Of a DNA stretch of 15,250 bases, positions 11,486 through 15,250 are shown in pieces. A program made the translations under genes and the position numbers. Every line of letters begins with the position of its first letter. The first letter of the stretch is position 1. The DNA is from Patescibacteria group bacterium UBA6023 (GTDB taxonomy: Bacteria; Patescibacteriota; Minisyncoccia; Phycocordibacterales; UBA6899): positions 1,144 through 16,393 of the forward strand of contig DIZR01000041.1 of assembly GCA_002429425.1 (NCBI GenBank). Reading direction: 5' to 3'. The notes beneath the pieces are model-generated. The model saw only the letters and a list, made by a program, of their open reading frames with translations. It ran no database searches and was not told the origin of the DNA.

Positions 11486-12400
11486 ATGGATGAACTCAAC
11501 AATCGCCAAATGATATTACTCACAATGCTGACGGCGTTTATCGTCTCAGTGGGAACGGGTATTATCACCGTTGCAATGCTCGAAGAAGCACCACCAACAC
11601 TCACGCAGACCGTCAATCGCGTTGTGGAGCGTACAATCGAACGCGTTGTTACCGGATCAACAACTCCGGATAAAAAGACACCTTCTCCAATCACAACAAT
11701 GGTCACGAAGGAGGTTACTATTTATGCAAAAGAAGACGACCTTATTATTGCTGCAGTTGAGAAAAATCAGCCACGTATTGTTACGATTTTTTCTACGTCA
11801 CAGGATGCCAGCACCGCACCTCTTGCTACGGGATTCATTGTATCCCGTGACGGTGTTATTGCGACTGATCTCAAGAAGATATCAACAGAAACGGGACTTC
11901 GTGATAGTTATCGAATTATGCTGAATGGGAAATCGTACGTTGCAAAACCAATGAAATCAGACGCAATGAACAAATCTTCTCTTGGACTTCTTAAGATAAG
12001 CGATCAAAAGGAGACGGATGTATTTGATGCCGTAACCTTTGGGCGACAGATTGATCCCAAGATAGCGCAAACCGTTATCCTTATCGGTGGCGGTGATGGG
12101 TCCGGTGTATTGCGAGGAACGCTCACGAGATTCCATTTTCTAAACCCTGATGCAACATCAACTCCGAAAATTATAAGTACGATCGATACTGCATCAAAAA
12201 TTTCGTCTGAAAATATAGGTGCACTTGTGGTAAATCTCGATGGGCAGGCAGTCGGTATCGTTGTTACGGCTGAGGATTCAACTAACCCAACTATTTATCC
12301 GGCAGCACGTATTCTTGATCTAATTAGCACTGTTTCAGCAGAAGGAAATAAGGCATCAAGTACTCTGGGGAGTACTAAGGTGGGAACAAACGCACCATAG
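11486..12400 (+). CDS. Membrane-anchored HtrA/DegP-like protein lacking the catalytic triad
   Basis: A 304-residue protein with an N-terminal membrane helix (about residues 9-31), a Thr/Val/Pro-rich linker (35-78), and a trypsin-fold domain outside the cytoplasm (about 84-285). The fold is shown by GFIVSRDGVIATDLKKI (116-132), SLGLLKI (165-171) and ENIGALVVNLDGQAVGIV (242-259). These align with the HtrA blocks GFI-s-dG-i-TnnHVi, DLAvLKi and GNSGGpLvN-dG-viGi. At the triad positions His becomes K130, Asp becomes S165 and Ser becomes I244, so peptidase activity is not expected. No PDZ domain follows; the C-terminus is a short Ser/Thr/Gly tail. It may be a scaffold or peptide-binding pseudoprotease. 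It sits between SOD and clpB, but no functional link is proven. Confidence 0.8.
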   Translation: MDELNNRQMILLTMLTAFIVSVGTGIITVAMLEEAPPTLTQTVNRVVERTIERVVTGSTTPDKKTPSPITTMVTKEVTIYAKEDDLIIAAVEKNQPRIVTIFSTSQDASTAPLATGFIVSRDGVIATDLKKISTETGLRDSYRIMLNGKSYVAKPMKSDAMNKSSLGLLKISDQKETDVFDAVTFGRQIDPKIAQTVILIGGGDGSGVLRGTLTRFHFLNPDATSTPKIISTIDTASKISSENIGALVVNLDGQAVGIVVTAEDSTNPTIYPAARILDLISTVSAEGNKASSTLGSTKVGTNAP

Positions 12401-12402
12401 TA

Positions 12403-12475
12403 TTGACACATGTTATAAATATTGTATTGTACAAATTAACTGTTATAAAATTTTTCAATTTCACTTTACCTATAT
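12403..12475 (+). promoter_or_regulatory. clpB upstream region with two candidate promoters
   Basis: Candidate 1 is a perfect -35 TTGACA (12403-12408) with a poor -10 TATTGT (12425-12430) at 16 nt. Candidate 2 is an extended -10 TGtTATAAA (12441-12449), 26 nt before the ATG. A second copy of TGTTATAAA lies at 12411-12419. Neither a CIRCE (HrcA) element nor a Shine-Dalgarno is present, so heat-shock control, if any, uses another signal. Confidence 0.5.
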
Positions 12476-15163
12476 ATGCCACCATTCAATAATTTTACAA
12501 CGAAAGCACGAGATGCTATCAGAAGAGCCCATGAGCTTGCTATTGAACGTGGGCAAACACATGTGACCCCGGTACATCTTTTGGCGGGGCTCGTTCTTCA
12601 GGATGAGAGTATGGTTCTTTCAATTCTCGAAAAACTCGATATCGACCCAGTGCTCATGACCGAGTCAATTATTGAATCGATAGAGGAGGGAAATCAAGCA
12701 AATACACAAACCGCATCGTCATACCAGCTATACTTAACGCCGGAACTTGCACAGGTACTTGAGGCGTCTCAGGGTGTTGCAAAGGAGTTAAATGATCAGT
12801 TTATCTCTACCGAACATCTCTTCCTCTCATTGATGAATATTCCATCACCAGCGCAAGAACTTATCGCACGATTTCGTATTACCAAAGAAAACGTTTTGCG
12901 TGTGCTTTATGAACTTCGAGATGCAGGAAACATAGATAGCGAAGGATCAAAAAAAATGCGTGCGATTGGCAAATACACTCGTTCACTCACAAAACTTGCA
13001 AGTGAAGATAAACTTGATCCGGTAATTGGTCGGGATGAAGAGATCGGGCGTATTATTCAAATACTTTCGAGGCGTACAAAAAACAATCCGATTCTTATCG
13101 GAGAAGCAGGAACAGGAAAAACCGCAGTCGTTGAAGGTCTTGCACAGCGTCTTGCAAAAGGTGATGTGCCTGAATTTTTACGTGATAAAGAATTAGTTTC
13201 TCTCGACCTTGGTCTGCTCATTGCGGGCACAAAGTATCGTGGAGAATTTGAAGAGCGTCTAAAAGCAATCATGAAAGAAGTTGAACGTGCAGAGGGGAAG
13301 ATTATTCTTTTTATCGATGAAATTCACACGATCGTTGGAGCTGGAGCTGCAGAGGGAGCAATGGATGCATCAAACATGTTGAAACCCGCACTTGCACGTG
13401 GTGAGCTTCGTGCCATTGGGGCGACGACGATGAAAGAATATCAAAAACATATAGAAAAAGATCCTGCACTTACCCGTCGTTTTCAGCCTGTATACATCAA
13501 TGAACCATCAATCGATGACGCTGTTGCCATATTGCGCGGATTGAAGGAGAAGTATGAGATCTTTCATGGTGTGAAGATTACTGATGATTCCATTCTTGCT
13601 GCAGTTAATCTTTCGAGTCGCTATATTTCTGATAGATTTCTTCCTGATAAGGCGGTTGACCTTATTGACGAGGCAGCATCATCATTACGTATTGAACTGG
13701 AAAATAAACCGGCAATACTTGAGAAAACACATCGCAAAATAATGCGATTGGAAATAGAGAATGAAGCACTAAAACAAGAAAGTGAAGGAGCAACTGGGAA
13801 GAGAGCGAAGGAACGTGTGAAGATTATCAACAAAGAAATTGCAGATCTGAAAGAGGAAACGCGTGAGTTTGAGTTGAAGTGGAAGAATGAGAAGGAATTG
13901 GTACTCGCCCTTCGTACTATTAAGAAAGAACTTGAAACGGTACGCATTGAAGCAGAAAATGCAGAGCTTCGTTCCGACCTCGCAAAGGCGGCGGAAATTC
14001 GCTATGGAAAGATTCCTGCACTTGAAAAGTCACTTCAAGAAAAGACTGCAAAACTCAAAAAACTCCAAAGCTCACGAAGAATTCTCCATGAGGAGGTCAC
14101 TGAACAAGATATTGCAAAAGTCGTTGCGAAATGGACGGGTGTTCCACTTTCACGCATGCTTGAGGAAGAAGCATCGAAACTCGCACGTATTGAAGATGAA
14201 CTTCGCAATCGCGTTGTTGGACAGGACACTGCAATTCAAAAAGTTGCAGATGCGATCAAGCGCTCGCGTGTCGGCATTGCTGATCCAGGTCGTCCTATCG
14301 GATCCTTTCTTTTCCTTGGACCAACGGGTGTGGGAAAGACAGAGCTCACAAAAGCACTTACGAGTTTTCTTTTTGATGATGAAAAGGCACTCATTCGTGT
14401 TGATATGTCGGAGTATATGGAGAAGTTTGCCGTTTCAAAACTTATTGGTTCGCCACCGGGATATGTGGGTTATGAAGAGGCGGGTAATCTTACTGAGATG
14501 GTACGTCATCGTCCATACTCTGTTATTCTTTTTGATGAGGTTGAGAAAGCACATCCGGAAGTATTCAATATTCTTCTTCAAGTACTTGATGATGGACGAC
14601 TTACTGACTCCAAGGGTCGAGTTGTGAATTTTAAGAATACCGTCATTATTCTTACTTCAAATATCGGTAGCGAGTTTATCGACAAAATGCAGTCTATCGG
14701 TTTTGGGAATGCTGATGACGCCGAGGAGTATGCACAGACGAAGGATAAGGTTATGGGACGACTTAAAGATTACTTCAGACCGGAATTTTTAAATCGTCTC
14801 GATGATATCATTATGTTTGACATTCTTTCACCAGAAGCACTCAAGAATATTGTAAGCATTCAAGTCGCAAAACTCCGCGAGAGACTAGGAACGAAGGACA
14901 TCAAGCTGATTATTGCAAATGATGCACTCGCATATCTTGCAAAAGTCGGATACAACCCGCAGTATGGAGCTCGGCCATTACGCAGGATCATCCAAGATAA
15001 GATTCTTACTCCTATTGCCTCAACAATCATCAAAGAGCGCATACTCACTGGTGGAGTAGTCACTGTCGGCATGAAAGGGGAGGAGATTGATATCAAAGTA
15101 GAAAAAAAGAAACTCGCCATTCGCTCAAAAGTAAGAGTAAAAAGAAGTGTTGAAACAGTATAG
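12476..15163 (+). CDS. clpB: ClpB-type AAA+ disaggregase with an IGF loop
   Basis: An 895-residue two-ring AAA+ unfoldase. The Clp N domain (residues 1-148) is ClpB-like. NBD1 has Walker A GEAGTGKT (209-216), pore tyrosine Y254 in KYRG, Walker B ILFIDE (277-282) and arginine fingers R334/R335. A full-length coiled-coil M domain (about 405-540) includes LRYGKIP-like [16 protein letters not shown]2 has Walker A GPTGVGKT (615-622), pore loop GYVGYE (662-667), Walker B VILFDE (683-688) and sensor 2 GARPLRR (831-837). The M domain marks it as ClpB, the chaperone that rescues aggregates with DnaK. However, between TSNIGS and FRPEFLNR it carries an extra stretch with SIGFGNADD (740-748), where ClpA/C/X hold the ClpP-docking tripeptide and ClpB does not. 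ClpC is the alternative name. No clpP is in the window. Confidence 0.93.
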   Translation: MPPFNNFTTKARDAIRRAHELAIERGQTHVTPVHLLAGLVLQDESMVLSILEKLDIDPVLMTESIIESIEEGNQANTQTASSYQLYLTPELAQVLEASQGVAKELNDQFISTEHLFLSLMNIPSPAQELIARFRITKENVLRVLYELRDAGNIDSEGSKKMRAIGKYTRSLTKLASEDKLDPVIGRDEEIGRIIQILSRRTKNNPILIGEAGTGKTAVVEGLAQRLAKGDVPEFLRDKELVSLDLGLLIAGTKYRGEFEERLKAIMKEVERAEGKIILFIDEIHTIVGAGAAEGAMDASNMLKPALARGELRAIGATTMKEYQKHIEKDPALTRRFQPVYINEPSIDDAVAILRGLKEKYEIFHGVKITDDSILAAVNLSSRYISDRFLPDKAVDLIDEAASSLRIELENKPAILEKTHRKIMRLEIENEALKQESEGATGKRAKERVKIINKEIADLKEETREFELKWKNEKELVLALRTIKKELETVRIEAENAELRSDLAKAAEIRYGKIPALEKSLQEKTAKLKKLQSSRRILHEEVTEQDIAKVVAKWTGVPLSRMLEEEASKLARIEDELRNRVVGQDTAIQKVADAIKRSRVGIADPGRPIGSFLFLGPTGVGKTELTKALTSFLFDDEKALIRVDMSEYMEKFAVSKLIGSPPGYVGYEEAGNLTEMVRHRPYSVILFDEVEKAHPEVFNILLQVLDDGRLTDSKGRVVNFKNTVIILTSNIGSEFIDKMQSIGFGNADDAEEYAQTKDKVMGRLKDYFRPEFLNRLDDIIMFDILSPEALKNIVSIQVAKLRERLGTKDIKLIIANDALAYLAKVGYNPQYGARPLRRIIQDKILTPIASTIIKERILTGGVVTVGMKGEEIDIKVEKKKLAIRSKVRVKRSVETV

Positions 15164-15167
15164 ATAA

Positions 15168-15193
15168 CAAAACCGGCGTGAAGCCGGTTTTTG
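15168..15193 (+). terminator. Terminator after clpB
   Basis: Stem CAAAACCGGC (15168-15177), loop GTGAA, GCCGGTTTTTG (15183-15193). It begins 4 nt after the clpB stop. Confidence 0.9.
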
Positions 15194-15220
15194 TTGAATA
15201 AATTTTAAAAAATTCGTAAA

Positions 15221-15249
15221 TTGAAAACAGTCTAATACTCTGTTATAAT
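15221..15249 (+). promoter_or_regulatory. Promoter for the next gene beyond the window
   Basis: A -35 TTGAAA (15221-15226), 17-nt spacer, and extended -10 TGtTATAAT (hexamer 15244-15249), one base from the window end. By the pattern of neighbours, a start codon should follow within about 10 nt. Confidence 0.75.
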
Positions 15250-15250
15250 T

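Noticed and set aside
12401..12475. Possible CIRCE heat-shock operator upstream of clpB
   Set aside because: No TTAGCACTC-type inverted repeat is present; the only dyad is the short TTGTACAA.
13887..14627. 246-codon frame inside clpB
   Set aside because: It is a +1-type shadow of an intact clpB reading frame, with Lys/Arg/Leu-rich composition and no domain. There is no frameshift in clpB.

Overview
The window looks like chromosomal DNA from a small-genome bacterium of the Candidate Phyla Radiation (Patescibacteria, most likely a Parcubacteria-type lineage). The reasons are: single-domain EamA-type and four-helix membrane proteins, a stand-alone MetRS-C-terminal-like tRNA-binding protein, a short IF-2 without the usual long N-terminus, a DUF4446 protein beside infB, a pilMNO-type cluster, very tight spacing, and almost no Shine-Dalgarno sequences. 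TGA is used as a stop (iscS, and the fourth gene of the pil cluster), so the UGA=Gly code of Gracilibacteria/Absconditabacteria does not apply. The lineage is an inference; no rRNA is present.

Layout. 6-92: tRNA-Ser(UGA), a terminator, and a block of nested inverted repeats. 334-1965: prolidase-like pepQ and a four-helix membrane protein. 2116-2858: ruvX and a tRNA-binding-domain protein. 2928-5480: a type IV pilus inner-membrane assembly cluster (pilM, pilN, pilO and an unrecognised single-helix protein) joined by identical 1-nt junctions. 5481-5816: a gene-free, hairpin-rich stretch, then tRNA-Lys(CUU) on the minus strand. 5960-5996: a 37-bp perfect palindrome. 6064-6534: an EamA-type transporter. 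6540-6730: another hairpin block facing the minus-strand tRNA-Cys(GCA)/tRNA-Leu(UAA) pair. 6938-9433, minus strand: DUF4446 gene, infB, rbfA (translation and ribosome maturation). 9533-12400: cysteine desulfurase, Fe/Mn superoxide dismutase, and a membrane-anchored trypsin-fold protein that has lost its catalytic triad. 12476-15163: a ClpB-type AAA+ disaggregase carrying a ClpA/C/X-like IGF loop. The window ends in a good promoter for the next gene.

Most genes are housekeeping: protein synthesis (IF-2, RbfA, four tRNAs, tRNA-binding protein), protein quality control (ClpB, degenerate HtrA-like protein, prolidase), sulfur and oxygen handling (IscS, SOD), DNA processing (RuvX) and surface pili. 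Nearly all start codons sit 4-10 nt downstream of a recognisable -10 box, which implies mostly leaderless mRNAs.

The most unusual structure is non-coding. Beyond the 3' end of tRNA-Ser, tRNA-Lys and tRNA-Leu lies a terminator hairpin flanked by an inverted repeat that reaches into the tRNA 3' end. Next to it, on the opposite strand, are tRNA-3'-half look-alikes: a hairpin, then a T-loop plus 3' T-stem sequence, then a second hairpin, then an acceptor-strand copy. Two further candidate copies occur upstream of the ones adjoining tRNA-Lys and tRNA-Leu. This may be a family of tRNA-derived elements, and I do not recognise it as a described class.
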